In this document: positions 1 through 8,144 of the stretch, piece after piece
Position numbering within the stretch: position 1 is the first letter of the stretch
Layout of the letters: each line of letters begins with the position of its first letter
Origin: Gaiellales bacterium
GTDB lineage: Bacteria > Actinomycetota > Thermoleophilia > Gaiellales > JAICJC01
DNA length: 64,000 nt
NCBI GenBank assembly: GCA_036273515.1
Contig: DASUHM010000018.1
Span: forward strand, 58,809 to 122,808
Direction: 5' to 3'
Program-made: the position numbers and the translations under genes
Notes under the pieces: generated by a model
The model's database searches: none
What the model was told of the DNA's origin: nothing
The model's input: the letters and a program-made list of their open reading frames with translations, nothing else

Positions 1-776
1 AGATCCTCGATCGGCTCGATCAGCGGCGGGTCGGAGATGATCCGGGGCTCGCCGTCGACCATGTGCGTCAGCTTCGAGAACGCGTGCATGCTGTCGCGGG
101 TGCGAGCCTTGGCGAGCGTCTGCTCGGTGCGCTTCACCTGCTTGCGCGTCGCCACCGCGCGCAGCTCCGAGAGCCGCGTGTCGACGTCCATCGAGGCGTA
201 CCAGACCTCGAGGTTGCGCATCGTCGCGAATTGCCGCATGGCGGTGCGGTACTCCCACACGCAGCGGCGGACGATCTCGCGGCGGTCGGCCATGGCGAAC
301 TGGTTGTCGCGCCCGGCCACCTCGAGGCTGACCGCGAGCCGCTTCACGTCCCACTCCCACGGCCCCGGCAGGGTCTCGTCGAAGTCGTTGATGTCGAAGA
401 CCAGCCGCCGCTCAGGCGAGCCGAACACGCCGAAGTTGGACAGGTGGGCATCGCCGCAGAGCTGCACACGCAGTGACGTCCGGGGGCCGGCCGCGAGGTC
501 GGCGGCCATGATGGCGGCCGCGCCGCGGTAGAAGGTGAACGGCGAGACGAGCATGCGCCCGTACCGGATCGGGACGAGCTCGGGCACGCGAGATTCCGCC
601 TGCTTCTCGAGCAAGGCCACCGGATCGGCTCGATTCGCCGGCACCTCGAGGACGGCGTGGCGGAGCCGCGGCACCTCCTTGCGGGCCGCACGCCCGAGGG
701 CGGTCCGCTCCGCGGTCGTCGGATGCTTCGTCTCGCGCCGCGGACGTCGCCGCGGGGGTGTGGTCACCGCACTCAT
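1..776 (-). CDS. DUF2252 family protein, 3' part off the left edge
   Basis: The frame opens at an ATG at 776 and runs out of the window, so only the N-terminal ~258 residues are visible. They contain the DUF2252 hallmarks: a GDAHLSNFG block followed by VFDINDFDET and then WDVKRLAVS. These resemble the catalytic and metal loops of aminoglycoside-phosphotransferase-like kinases, which the family is thought to resemble in fold; no substrate is established. The start codon overlaps the stop of the upstream membrane gene (ATGA), so the two are probably co-transcribed. The N-terminus is very basic (PPRRRPRRETK). The family call is firm; function is unknown. Confidence 0.85.
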   Translation of the reverse strand, partial: MSAVTTPPRRRPRRETKHPTTAERTALGRAARKEVPRLRHAVLEVPANRADPVALLEKQAESRVPELVPIRYGRMLVSPFTFYRGAAAIMAADLAAGPRTSLRVQLCGDAHLSNFGVFGSPERRLVFDINDFDETLPGPWEWDVKRLAVSLEVAGRDNQFAMADRREIVRRCVWEYRTAMRQFATMRNLEVWYASMDVDTRLSELRAVATRKQVKRTEQTLAKARTRDSMHAFSKLTHMVDGEPRIISDPPLIEPIED

Positions 777-1726
777 CCTGCACCTCCAGGTAGGCCGTTT
801 GCCGAGCCCGCCGCACCGGCCCGGACCGCGTTCCTCCGGGCAGCGACGGCGGGAGAGAGCGCCGCGGCGAACATCACGACCGTTGCCGCGGCGATGAGCC
901 AGAAGAGGATCGCCATCACGATCCCGAGACCTCCATACGTGCTCGAGTAGGACACGAGCCAGCGCCGCAGGATGAAGCTCGCCGCCACGTGGAGCACCGC
1001 CAGGCCGGCGACGGTGATGACGGCTCCGGGCAGGAGATCACGGGCGCTCACCCGCCGATGCAGGAGCAGCCGCGGCGCCCACACGAAGTAGGCCGTCAGC
1101 AGCCCCAGCCAGACGGCGTCGAGCGCCCAGCCGGCCCAGGACGGCGCCCCGCGCAGGTAGCGGATCTGCAGGATCCAGACGATCGTGAGCCACATCAGCG
1201 CCAGCAGGACGACCAGGTAGCGGCCCTGGTCGGCGAACGTGTTCCGCAGCTCGATGCCCCAGATGCGGGAGTGCGCCAGCTGGAGGACGCGGCCGAAGCC
1301 GAGCCCGAAGATGGCGATGTTCGCGATCGCGACGATCACCGCGATCAGCTTGTCCTTCCCGGCCCCGACGAGCACGCCGTTCAGGAAGTGCGCCGGCGGC
1401 CCGGTCAGCTCGAGCCGGCGGGAGATCCGGTTGGCGAAGGCGTCCGGGTTCCCCGAGACGTACGTCGCCTGCACGATCGTGACCGGCAGGACGGTGAGGA
1501 AGAAGTAGGCCGCCAGCAGCACCGCATAGAGCTGGCCGTCGGCCTGGCGGTAGCGCCGCACCCAGTGCGTGCCGACACCGATCCGCGTGGCCGGATCCTG
1601 CCTCTCGGCCCAGCGCCGGCCGCGCTCCGCCACGCCGGTCGCCGTCTCCGTCAGCCGGTTCGCCCCCGCGCGGGCCCGGCGCACCAGAGGCGCGCCCCGG
1701 CCCGGGTCGTTCGCGGTCGTCCGCAT
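773..1726 (-). CDS. YihY/BrkB-type inner membrane protein
   Basis: A 317-residue protein with a basic, soluble first ~65 residues followed by about six hydrophobic segments. It has the layout of the YihY/virulence-factor-BrkB family, including a GGLGIVMAILFWLIAAATVV segment near the C-terminus. Members are integral membrane proteins without an agreed biochemical role; the old annotation as RNase BN is wrong for the family. Its TGA overlaps the ATG of the downstream DUF2252 gene by four bases, suggesting translational coupling. The C-terminal ~30 residues are Ala/Gly-rich and probably disordered. Confidence 0.85.
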   Translation of the reverse strand: MRTTANDPGRGAPLVRRARAGANRLTETATGVAERGRRWAERQDPATRIGVGTHWVRRYRQADGQLYAVLLAAYFFLTVLPVTIVQATYVSGNPDAFANRISRRLELTGPPAHFLNGVLVGAGKDKLIAVIVAIANIAIFGLGFGRVLQLAHSRIWGIELRNTFADQGRYLVVLLALMWLTIVWILQIRYLRGAPSWAGWALDAVWLGLLTAYFVWAPRLLLHRRVSARDLLPGAVITVAGLAVLHVAASFILRRWLVSYSSTYGGLGIVMAILFWLIAAATVVMFAAALSPAVAARRNAVRAGAAGSANGLPGGAG

Positions 1727-1855
1727 CGCCCTGGATCGTGGGCCGAGCCGGCCGTGTCTGCATCCTCCAGACCGGGCGAACCGGGCAGTCCGGGCCCTCG
1801 ACCGGCTCGTCCGACGCCGCGCGCGGCCGGACGAGCCGATCGATCCCGGCAGCGG

Positions 1856-2263
1856 TCAGAACGCTTCCTCGGACCCGCGAGTGAGCGCGAAGAGGACCGC
1901 CACGCTCAGAAGGATCCCCGCGAGCGCCGGCATCGGCGCGGCGAAGATCATGAAGAACCACAGGATCGCCGCGACCAGCGCGAGCGACACGCCCAGGAAG
2001 TAGCCGGCCGTGCTGCGGGCGAAGACGAGCACCCCGGCGAGGAGCTGGAGGGCGCCCCAGATGAGGAACATCCAGCCCCAGAACGTGAAGTTGTTGTAGA
2101 CGATGTCGCTGCGGTAATAGCTCGAATGCTGGATCGCGGTGAACCCGTTGACGACGTTCACGGCGCCGAGCACGATCAGCGTCGCCGCCGCGAAGACCCC
2201 CCATCCCGTGAGACCGATGCGCGGGCTTTCGGCGCCGGACGTCATCGTGGTTGACGTTGCCAT
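1856..2263 (-). CDS. DUF7144-type four-helix membrane protein, copy 1
   Basis: A 135-residue membrane protein with four predicted transmembrane helices. The motif NVVNGFTAIQ lies after the first helix and NNFTFWGWMFLIWGALQ covers the second. It is clearly paralogous to the protein at 12280-12690 (shared NxxxGFT, FANFTFWG-like and WFLMIFxAP blocks), a family common in Actinobacteria and of unknown function. A strong Shine-Dalgarno (GGAGG, six bases before the ATG) fixes the start. A 17-bp palindromic motif lies 59 bases upstream, and the paralogue has the same arrangement. I infer a stress- or envelope-related role only from context. Confidence 0.8.
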   Translation of the reverse strand: MATSTTMTSGAESPRIGLTGWGVFAAATLIVLGAVNVVNGFTAIQHSSYYRSDIVYNNFTFWGWMFLIWGALQLLAGVLVFARSTAGYFLGVSLALVAAILWFFMIFAAPMPALAGILLSVAVLFALTRGSEEAF

Positions 2264-2322
2264 CTCACACCTCCGTCAGGAATGTCCGCACTGCATCGTG
2301 GCCCGGCCCGCGCCCGGGCCGG

Positions 2323-2339
2323 TCGTCCGATCGGTATGA
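2323..2339 (-). promoter_or_regulatory. 17-bp palindromic upstream motif, site 1
   Basis: The plus strand reads TCGTCCGATCGGTATGA, which fits the form TCRTCC-N5-GGAYGA with one weak position in the right arm. It ends 59 bases before the start codon of the DUF7144 gene at 2263. Read in the direction of the gene it is preceded by GGGT, like several other copies. Confidence 0.5.
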
Positions 2340-2370
2340 ACCCGCGCAGAATCCCCGCGCAGCGCCCGCC

Positions 2371-2820
2371 TCAGCACTTCACGCCGGCGAAGGCCTGCTG
2401 GTACTGGTCGGCGAGATGCCGGCCCGCGGTCGTCAGCGTGGCCGCGGCATCCGTCACCGACTGGGCGGACGTGATGTCCTGGGTGACCTGGTTCACCTGA
2501 GAGCTGAACGCCGAGTTGGCCGCCGTCAGCTGATCCTTCAGGTCGCCCGTGACGTCGGGAAGCGAATCCTGGATCGTGCCCAGGTCCTTCTGGATCTGAT
2601 CGAGCGACGTCTTCGCGGTGTCGACCGACGAGAGCGACGCCGGCAGGCCCTTGAGCTTCGTGACCTGGGTGTCGATGTCCGCTTTCGCGTTGCAGGCGTT
2701 CTTCCTGGCGGTGTCCGCGGACGAGCTGCTCCCGCCGCAGCCCGACGCCGCCACGAGCGCGGCGAGGACCGCGAGCGCGGCAACGCCGGCGCGCACACCG
2801 TGTGAGGAGAGACGTGACAT
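2371..2820 (-). CDS. small secreted lipoprotein, helical
   Basis: A 149-residue precursor whose signal peptide ends in a lipobox (VAASGC), followed by GGSSSS, so the mature protein should be lipid-anchored outside the membrane. The rest has heptad-like hydrophobic spacing and is rich in Asp, Gln, Ser and Thr (for example KTSLDQIQKDLGTIQDSL), suggesting an alpha-helical bundle or coiled coil. Two further cysteines lie at about residue 43 and at the C-terminus. I do not recognise a named family. It starts 21 bases after the stop of the SHOCT gene on the same strand and is probably in its operon. Confidence 0.75.
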   Translation of the reverse strand: MSRLSSHGVRAGVAALAVLAALVAASGCGGSSSSADTARKNACNAKADIDTQVTKLKGLPASLSSVDTAKTSLDQIQKDLGTIQDSLPDVTGDLKDQLTAANSAFSSQVNQVTQDITSAQSVTDAAATLTTAGRHLADQYQQAFAGVKC

Positions 2821-2841
2821 GCGGCTGGTACCGCGCCGAGA

Positions 2842-3117
2842 TCAGGCGCCGTCGAGCACCTTCTGCTTCTCGGCGTTGAACTCCTCGTCGGTCAGCACGC
2901 CCTGGTCGCGCAGCTCGGCGAGCTGCTTCAGGCGCGCGATCGAGTCGTTGGAGATGCCCGACGCGGGCGGGGCCGACTGCACGGGCGCCGGCGTGGCCGC
3001 CGGCTCCTCGTAGCCGGGATCGGTCGCCCCGTTCCGCTCTCCCATCTTCTTCCCGGCAAGGTATCCGGCTCCTCCGACCGCGGCGGCACGCAGGAGCGGG
3101 CGTCGTCGTCTCAGCAT
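2842..3117 (-). CDS. SHOCT-domain protein
   Basis: A 91-residue protein with a basic N-terminus, a short hydrophobic glycine-containing segment (AAAVGGAGYLAGKKMG), a Pro/Ala linker and a C-terminal SHOCT domain, IARLKQLAELRDQGVLTDEE. SHOCT domains are short helical modules at protein ends in bacteria and are thought to mediate oligomerisation or membrane association. AGGAG lies eight bases before the ATG. The gene diverges from the DUF1269 gene at 3288; the 170-base gap between them holds two copies of the 17-bp motif, one for each direction. Confidence 0.85.
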   Translation of the reverse strand: MLRRRRPLLRAAAVGGAGYLAGKKMGERNGATDPGYEEPAATPAPVQSAPPASGISNDSIARLKQLAELRDQGVLTDEEFNAEKQKVLDGA

Positions 3118-3170
3118 TGGGTCACTCTCCTTTCAGACGGGAATGCTCGCGCAGGCACGCCGCGCCGCCA

Positions 3171-3187
3171 TCGTCCCGATCGGATGA
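3171..3187 (-). promoter_or_regulatory. 17-bp palindromic upstream motif, site 2
   Basis: The plus strand reads TCGTCCCGATCGGATGA, an exact match to TCRTCC-N5-GGAYGA. It lies 53 bases upstream of the SHOCT gene start at 3117. Confidence 0.55.
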
Positions 3188-3208
3188 GCCGCGCTTGCGA
3201 CGGGCGAA

Positions 3209-3225
3209 TCGTCCCGTTGGGGTTA
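3209..3225 (+). promoter_or_regulatory. 17-bp upstream motif, degenerate site
   Basis: TCGTCCCGTTGGGGTTA keeps the left arm TCGTCC but has lost the right arm. It is placed 62 bases before the DUF1269 start, at the same distance as the better copies. Confidence 0.3.
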
Positions 3226-3287
3226 TGTGGCGATTCCGCGCTCCCGCGATGCTGGATCGGCAAAGCTCCAATCACAGGAGGTGTTGG

Positions 3288-3794
3288 ATGGCAACGCTCG
3301 TTGCGATTGCCTACCCCGACCAGGGGACGGCAGAGGAAGCCCGCGGTGTGGTTCAGTCGCTCGAGGCTGACCTGGTGATCCAGGCAGACCAGGTGGCGGC
3401 GATCTCGCGCGATGCGGACGGGAAGTACCACGTCACGACCACCCACGGCGGCGCCACCGCGGGCGCCGGCGCGTGGTGGGGCGGGTTCTGGGGCCTGCTC
3501 TTCGGGCTGCTCTTCTTCATCCCGTTTGCGGGTCTCGCGATCGGCGCCGGCTTCGGCGCCCTCTTCGGGCACATGGGGAAGAACGCGATCGACAAGCACT
3601 TCCAGGAGCAGGTGCGCGACCAGGTGAAGCCCGGCACGTCGGCGCTCTTCCTGGTCATCGAGAAGGTCACGCCCGACAAGGCCATCGCGGCGCTGAGCAA
3701 GTACGGCGGCACGGTGATGCGCACGTCGCTGTCCGAGGAGGACACGGCGAAGCTGCAGGAGGCGCTCTCCAACCAGCAGACCGTCAGCGCGTAA
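3288..3794 (+). CDS. DUF1269 family membrane protein
   Basis: A 168-residue protein that begins MATLVAIAYPDQGTAEEA, the usual opening of DUF1269 proteins. A central glycine-rich hydrophobic hairpin follows (GAWWGGFWGLLFGLLFFIPF, then GLAIGAGFGALFGHMG), and the C-terminal part ends in an acidic helix. The domain resembles a duplicated ferredoxin-like half with an inserted membrane loop; its function is not known, though it is often stress-linked. The start is fixed by AGGAGG nine bases before the ATG; longer readings of the frame run into the promoter region. A strong hairpin follows the stop. Confidence 0.85.
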   Translation: MATLVAIAYPDQGTAEEARGVVQSLEADLVIQADQVAAISRDADGKYHVTTTHGGATAGAGAWWGGFWGLLFGLLFFIPFAGLAIGAGFGALFGHMGKNAIDKHFQEQVRDQVKPGTSALFLVIEKVTPDKAIAALSKYGGTVMRTSLSEEDTAKLQEALSNQQTVSA

Positions 3795-3808
3795 CCGCCG
3801 ACGACGCG

Positions 3809-3839
3809 CCGGCCCGGCGGGAGCTGCCCGCCGGGCCGG
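3809..3839. terminator. bidirectional hairpin terminator
   Basis: Thirteen perfectly paired bases, CCGGCCCGGCGGG and its complement, close a five-base loop between the convergent DUF1269 and polyphosphate kinase genes. There is no T-tract, as is usual for terminators at this GC content. Confidence 0.6.
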
Positions 3840-3881
3840 AGCTTCGCGGTCCCGTTCGCGCCGTAGCGCCGCGCGGCCGGA

Positions 3882-5915
3882 TCAGGCCGCGACGGGCGGC
3901 ACGACCAGGCTCGCCTGGGCCGAGACCGCCGGCTCGCCGGGCACCGGGCGAACGGGCATCCAGGTGCCGTCGCCGTTCAGCTCCCAGGCGTGCCGGGTAT
4001 CGGCCCCGAGCGCGTCCAGGATGCCCTCGACGCGGGCCTGGAGCGCGGGATCGGCGATGGGCGCGAGCACCTCGACGCGCCGGTCGAGGTTGCGGGTCAG
4101 GAGGTCGGCGCTGCCCATCAGCACCACCTTCCGCCGGCCCGCCTCGAACGTCATGATCCGGCTGTGCTCGAGGTAGCGGCCGAGCACGCTGCGCACCGTG
4201 ATGCGGTCGCTCAGCCCGGGGATGCCGGGGAGCAGCGCGCAGATCCCGCGCGTGACGATGTCGACGCGCACGCCCGCCGCGGACGCGGCGTAGAGCGCGT
4301 TGATGATCCCCGGGTCGGCCAGGGCGTTCACCTTGATGCGGATGCGCGCGTCGCTGCCCCCGCGGGCGGCGTCGATCGCATAGCCGATCTCGGCCATGAG
4401 CCGGGTGCGCAGGAACCAGGGGCCGACGATCAGCTTGCGGAACGCCGGCGGGTCGTGGCTGCCCGTGAGGATGTCGAACACCCGGGCGACGTCGGCGGCG
4501 ATCTCCGGATCCGCCGTGAAGAGGCTCAGATCCTCGTACGTCGACGCGTTGGACGCGTGATAGTTGCCGGTGCCGATGTGGACGTAGCGGCGGATGCCGG
4601 CCGGCTCGCGCCGCTCGATCATGGCGAGCTTGGCATGCACCTTGAGGCCGGTGGGGCCGTGTGACACGGTGACCCCGGCCCGGCGCAGCGCGCCCGACCA
4701 CTGGATGTTCCGCGACTCGTCGTAGCGGGCGCGCAGCTCGATCACGCACCGCGCCGCGCGGCCGCCCGCGGCGGTCTCCATCAGCGTCGCGAGCGTCGTC
4801 GACGGCCGCTCCGTGCGGTAGACGGTTGCGCTCACGCGGGTGACGTCGCGGTCGGCCGCCGCCGCCATGAACGCCCCGACGCTGGCCTCGTACGACTCGT
4901 ACGGGTGGTGCACGAGCACGTCTTCGCGGCTGATCCGGCGCAGCGTCTTGCCGGGCCGCGACGCGCCCGGAGGCGTCGTCGCGGCATCGGGTCGCCAGGC
5001 CGCCGGCGCCTCCGGCCCGGCCAGCTCCCGCAGCGCGGCCAGCCCCAGCGGCGCTGCCGACTCGTAGACCTGGTCGGGGCGGATCCGCAGCTCGAGCATG
5101 AGCCGATCGACGAGTGCGGCGGGCGCGCCCGCCTCGGTCTCCAGCCGCACGACCGGGTTCGCCCACCGCCGCATCGCCTCGAGCTCGACCGCCGCGCGCG
5201 TCCGGCCGGCGTCGACCTCGTCCGGGACGATCGCGTCGCGGGTGACCCGGAACACGATCCGGCGCGTCGCCGCGACGCCGATCACGTCTGCGAGGCAGTG
5301 CGCGGCGACGTCCTCCATGGCGACGCGTTTGCGGTGCGGGCCGCCCAGCTCGAGGAACCGCGGCAGGGAGTCGGGCAGCGGCACGTAGACCAGCTGCGGG
5401 CCGGCCGGCCCGCCGGGGACCTCGGCCAGGATGCCCAGCGCGAGCGCGGCCGGCGCCGGCATGGGCTCGCCGGCGACCAGCTCGATCGGGTCGAGCTCGG
5501 GCAGCAGCTCACGCCGGAACAGTCCGCGCGCGACCCGCCGCTCTGCCGCCGTGCAGCGCGCGATCCGGTCGACGTCGACGACCTCGTCGCGGAGCCTCGG
5601 GCAGAGCGTCTCGAGCCACAGCCGGTCCTGGTCGGCCTGCAGCCGCACGACGCGCTCGCGGATGGCGGCCAGCGCCTCCGCGCTGGTCGCGCCGTCCGGC
5701 GCGCGCAGGGGCGCCCCGGTGCGGCGCTGGGCGACGAGGCGGGCGACCCGGACGGCGAAGAACTCGTCGAGGTTCGACGACACGATTCCGCACAGGCGCA
5801 CCCGGTCGAGCAGCGGCAGCCGCGCGTCGGCCGCGAGGTCGAGCACCCGGGCATCGAAATCCACCCAGGACGTCTCCCGGTTCTCGAGTTGCCGCTCGCA
5901 CGCGGCAGCTGCCAC
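3882..5915 (-). CDS. ppk1: polyphosphate kinase 1
   Basis: A 677-residue PPK1, which reversibly transfers the terminal phosphate of ATP to polyphosphate; the length is close to the ~690 usual for the family. The order is an N-terminal helical domain (SNLDEFFAVRVARL), the head domain, and two phospholipase-D-like catalytic domains. The autophosphorylated histidine is in GPTGLKVHAKLAMI and the second conserved histidine in RYLEHSRIMTF; YVHIGTGNYH and MGSADLLTRNLDRRVEV are also typical. I place the start at the GTG at 5915 because GGGAGG lies seven bases upstream; an in-frame GTG at 5939 has no ribosome site. A relative of the 17-bp motif lies 60 bases upstream, tying polyphosphate storage to the neighbouring genes. 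Confidence 0.93.
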   Translation of the reverse strand: MAAAACERQLENRETSWVDFDARVLDLAADARLPLLDRVRLCGIVSSNLDEFFAVRVARLVAQRRTGAPLRAPDGATSAEALAAIRERVVRLQADQDRLWLETLCPRLRDEVVDVDRIARCTAAERRVARGLFRRELLPELDPIELVAGEPMPAPAALALGILAEVPGGPAGPQLVYVPLPDSLPRFLELGGPHRKRVAMEDVAAHCLADVIGVAATRRIVFRVTRDAIVPDEVDAGRTRAAVELEAMRRWANPVVRLETEAGAPAALVDRLMLELRIRPDQVYESAAPLGLAALRELAGPEAPAAWRPDAATTPPGASRPGKTLRRISREDVLVHHPYESYEASVGAFMAAAADRDVTRVSATVYRTERPSTTLATLMETAAGGRAARCVIELRARYDESRNIQWSGALRRAGVTVSHGPTGLKVHAKLAMIERREPAGIRRYVHIGTGNYHASNASTYEDLSLFTADPEIAADVARVFDILTGSHDPPAFRKLIVGPWFLRTRLMAEIGYAIDAARGGSDARIRIKVNALADPGIINALYAASAAGVRVDIVTRGICALLPGIPGLSDRITVRSVLGRYLEHSRIMTFEAGRRKVVLMGSADLLTRNLDRRVEVLAPIADPALQARVEGILDALGADTRHAWELNGDGTWMPVRPVPGEPAVSAQASLVVPPVAA

Positions 5916-5975
5916 TGACACCCCTCCCACGCGAATCACCGTCGGTACATATCCCGCGCGCGAGACACGAGCGCA

Positions 5976-5992
5976 TCATGCGGGGAGGGTGA
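5976..5992 (-). promoter_or_regulatory. 17-bp upstream motif before ppk1, imperfect
   Basis: TCATGCGGGGAGGGTGA on the plus strand has two departures from the TCRTCC-N5-GGAYGA form. It keeps the length, the flanking GAAC and the 60-base distance to the ppk1 start seen with better copies. Confidence 0.35.
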
Positions 5993-6020
5993 ACGCCGTC
6001 ATAGAGCGGTCGGCACGGGT

Positions 6021-6341
6021 TCAGCGGCGGCGGGCGGCCCGGGCCAGCCGCGGCGTGTTGCGACCGAGCGCATAGGCCACGCTCGCGCTCCGGCCCACGG
6101 TGCGGGCGAACGCGACGCCCGTCCGCGCCTGCGTCCCCGTCGCGGCGACATTGAGGGCCAGCGACTGGCGCAGCATGACGACCGCGCGGCCGACCTCGCC
6201 GACGGCAGGGACGCGCTCGAGCTGGCCCGACACGAGGCTTGCCCCGCCGAGCATGGTCGCGAGCATCGAGCGCAGTGCGTCGAAGGTGTCCCGATCGAGG
6301 GTGTCCCCGCCCGCGTCCGAACGCCGGCTCGGATCGATCAT
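6021..6341 (-). CDS. small hypothetical protein, alanine-rich
   Basis: A 106-residue protein starting at the ATG at 6341, which overlaps the stop of the upstream gene (ATGA). The sequence is helical, with a segment FDALRSMLATMLGGASLVSG, a middle VGRAVVMLRQSLALNVAATG and a very basic tail (RAARRR). No family was recognised. A longer reading that begins at 6773 is an artefact, since it covers the PRC-like gene in another frame. Coupling to that gene is the only clue to its role. Confidence 0.6.
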   Translation of the reverse strand: MIDPSRRSDAGGDTLDRDTFDALRSMLATMLGGASLVSGQLERVPAVGEVGRAVVMLRQSLALNVAATGTQARTGVAFARTVGRSASVAYALGRNTPRLARAARRR

Positions 6342-6646
6342 CGCGGATCCAGGACGATCAGTCGGCACTCGGAGGGCCGCACCTCGACGATGTCGTCGCG
6401 GGCGACCATCACCCGGCGCGACCGCAGGCCGCCCGTGCGCACGGCCACGACCTCGGTTCCCTCCATCGCGTCCTCGGCGGCGACGCACTCGACCACCCCG
6501 AGCCGGCGCCGGTGCGAGTCCACGCGGAACCCCTCGCAGTGGCGCACCCAGTACTCGGTGTCCTCCGGCAGCGGCGAGAACGGCCCCTGCCCACTCGTGC
6601 CCGGCTCGCGCCACGTCAGCGACATGAGCATCGACTTCGGTAGCAC
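6338..6646 (-). CDS. PRC-barrel-like small protein
   Basis: A 102-residue soluble protein. Its second half, LGVVECVAAEDAMEGTEVVA followed by RRVMVARDDIVEVRP, reads as a small beta-barrel of the PRC-barrel or ribosomal-maturation-factor type. GGGAGGGA directly precedes a GTG at 6646; an ATG six codons in is an alternative start. It is translationally coupled to the 106-residue protein downstream. A perfect copy of the 17-bp motif lies 59 bases upstream. The fold is an inference from pattern; the function is unknown. Confidence 0.6.
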   Translation of the reverse strand: MLPKSMLMSLTWREPGTSGQGPFSPLPEDTEYWVRHCEGFRVDSHRRRLGVVECVAAEDAMEGTEVVAVRTGGLRSRRVMVARDDIVEVRPSECRLIVLDPR

Positions 6647-6705
6647 TCCCTCCCCTTTCGGTCACCCACGCCGAGCTACGGTGGCTGCGGATATCGGTAA
6701 CCGCA

Positions 6706-6722
6706 TCATCCAAGCGGGATGA
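6706..6722 (-). promoter_or_regulatory. 17-bp palindromic upstream motif, site 3
   Basis: TCATCCAAGCGGGATGA has perfectly complementary six-base arms (TCATCC/GGATGA). It sits 59 bases before the PRC-like gene at 6646. Confidence 0.55.
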
Positions 6723-6735
6723 ACCGCCGATCCCG

Positions 6736-7455
6736 CTAGCGCTGCGAGCGAGGCCGCCGCTCGGCGCCGACACGCGAGACGATCAGGCTCACGGCGGTGA
6801 CCAGGTAGAGGCTCCCGGCGATGGTCTCGAACACCGCGAGGAGCCGGCCGACCGCCGTGGCCGGCGTGAGGTCGCCGTACCCCAGCGTGGCCAGGGTGAC
6901 GTAGCTGAAGTAGACGTACTGGGAGAGGCTCGCCGTTCGCACCTGGGCGAAGTACGCATCGCCCGAGATCCGGGCGGAGAGGTTCGCTGCCAGTGCGAAC
7001 GCCAGCCCGACGATCAGGTAGATCGCGATCGCGCCGAACACCGCCTGGATGGTCACGGTGCGGGCGTCGCGCAGCGCCGACACGATCGCGACCGGGACGG
7101 CGACGACGAGGAGCGTCGTCATACCCAGCCCGGCGGTCGCGGCGGTGTCGCCGAAGGCGAGGATCATCAGGACCGAGGTGGCCGCCATCAGGGCCACGAT
7201 GACGGAGATGCGCACCACCCAGCGCGTCGGCACCCGGGCGGTCGTCACGGCGACCAGCAGCACGCAGCCGATTGAGATGGAGAGAACCGCGTTGGCGCCG
7301 GGCCCGCGCGGCAGCAGGATCATCAGGGCGATGACGGCGAAGAGCAGCGCGCACACGAGCGCCAGCCGGGGCGCGGACGCGGGCGGCTCGGCCGGGTCGA
7401 CCGCGCCGAAGCCGGGCTGGCCCCCGGCAACCCCTCCAGGCGCCGCGGATCGCAC
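6736..7455 (-). CDS. two-helix-pore ion channel, potassium type
   Basis: A 239-residue membrane protein. About four hydrophobic helices lie in the N-terminal two thirds. Then comes a channel unit: an outer helix (AIYLIVGLAFALAANLS), a pore loop with the selectivity filter TLATLGYGDL, and an inner helix ending VSLIVSRV. GYGD is the canonical potassium filter, so the protein should conduct K+ across the cytoplasmic membrane. There is no RCK or other nucleotide-binding domain. The start is a GTG, 18 bases after the upstream stop, in a run of overlapping minus-strand genes from 8834. Confidence 0.85.
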   Translation of the reverse strand: MRSAAPGGVAGGQPGFGAVDPAEPPASAPRLALVCALLFAVIALMILLPRGPGANAVLSISIGCVLLVAVTTARVPTRWVVRISVIVALMAATSVLMILAFGDTAATAGLGMTTLLVVAVPVAIVSALRDARTVTIQAVFGAIAIYLIVGLAFALAANLSARISGDAYFAQVRTASLSQYVYFSYVTLATLGYGDLTPATAVGRLLAVFETIAGSLYLVTAVSLIVSRVGAERRPRSQR

Positions 7456-7473
7456 CGGCGACCCGCTAGCGGC

Positions 7474-7704
7474 TCACGACCAGCGCCGGCGCGACCTGCG
7501 GTCCATGGCCCAGGCCGCCGCCGCAGCCAGCGCGACGAACGCGATGATCGCCCCGATCAGCCCCCACGCGGCCCACGCGAACCCGAACAGCGCGAACGCG
7601 AGGATCGCCCCGAGGCCACAGGCGATCGCGGCCAGGACGAGGCCGATCCAGAACTTCGCGCCGAGGCGTTCGCGATCCATGCTGTCGGGGTTCGTCGAGC
7701 TCAT
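7474..7704 (-). CDS. small two-helix membrane protein
   Basis: A 76-residue protein with two hydrophobic helices, FWIGLVLAAIACGLGAILAF and GLIGAIIAFVALAAAAAWAM, ending in a basic tail. The ATG at 7704 overlaps the stop of the STAS gene (ATGA). It has no recognised family. A copy of the 17-bp motif lies only 34 bases upstream, inside the 3' end of the STAS gene, so it may also have its own promoter. Confidence 0.65.
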   Translation of the reverse strand: MSSTNPDSMDRERLGAKFWIGLVLAAIACGLGAILAFALFGFAWAAWGLIGAIIAFVALAAAAAWAMDRRSRRRWS

Positions 7705-8144
7705 CGGCCCATGCTCGCGGGTGCTCTCGCGGCTGGTATCGCCCAAACGGGATGACGGTGCGAAACCTGGGCCGGAGACGTGGCGCCGGGCCCACCGGGG
7801 AGCGCACACGGCCGCGACGGGTAGGCCCGCCGCGGCAGGGTGACGCCGAGCGCGACCAGCATCCGCTCGACCGCGGCCCCGGGCCACAGCTCGAGGTGGA
7901 CCCGTTCGGCCGTGCAGCGCCGGATCGTCGCCGCGATCAGCCGGGCGCCGGCAGCGTCGGCCGAGGTGACGTCCTCGAGATCGATGTAGACCAGCACGCT
8001 CGGCCGCGCGAGCGCCGCATCGATCGCCATCCGCAGCCGCGGCACGCCGCGGATGTCGAGCGTCCCGCGGCATATGAGGCTCGTGGCCCGGTCGGTCTGC
8101 TCGGCGTCGAGCTCGAGGCCGCGCGGGATCTGCGCCGCGCTCAT
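7701..8144 (-). CDS. STAS-domain protein, anti-sigma antagonist-like
   Basis: A 147-residue protein whose first ~105 residues form a STAS domain: a beta-strand ATSLICRGTLDIRGV, then VLVYIDLEDVTSADAAGARL with serine or threonine at the site phosphorylated in SpoIIAA-type antagonists. The last ~40 residues are low-complexity and are encoded by DNA that also carries the 17-bp motif of the next gene. STAS proteins release sigma factors by binding anti-sigma kinases, and related partner-switching genes occur at 24.4-29 and 34 kb. Start and stop overlap the neighbouring genes by four bases each. Confidence 0.8.
   Translation of the reverse strand: MSAAQIPRGLELDAEQTDRATSLICRGTLDIRGVPRLRMAIDAALARPSVLVYIDLEDVTSADAAGARLIAATIRRCTAERVHLELWPGAAVERMLVALGVTLPRRAYPSRPCALPGGPGATSPAQVSHRHPVWAIPAARAPASMGR
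7739..7755 (-). promoter_or_regulatory. 17-bp palindromic upstream motif, site 4
   Basis: TCGCCCAAACGGGATGA differs from TCRTCC-N5-GGAYGA at one position. It lies 34 bases before the small membrane gene at 7704 and inside the preceding STAS gene. Confidence 0.45.
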
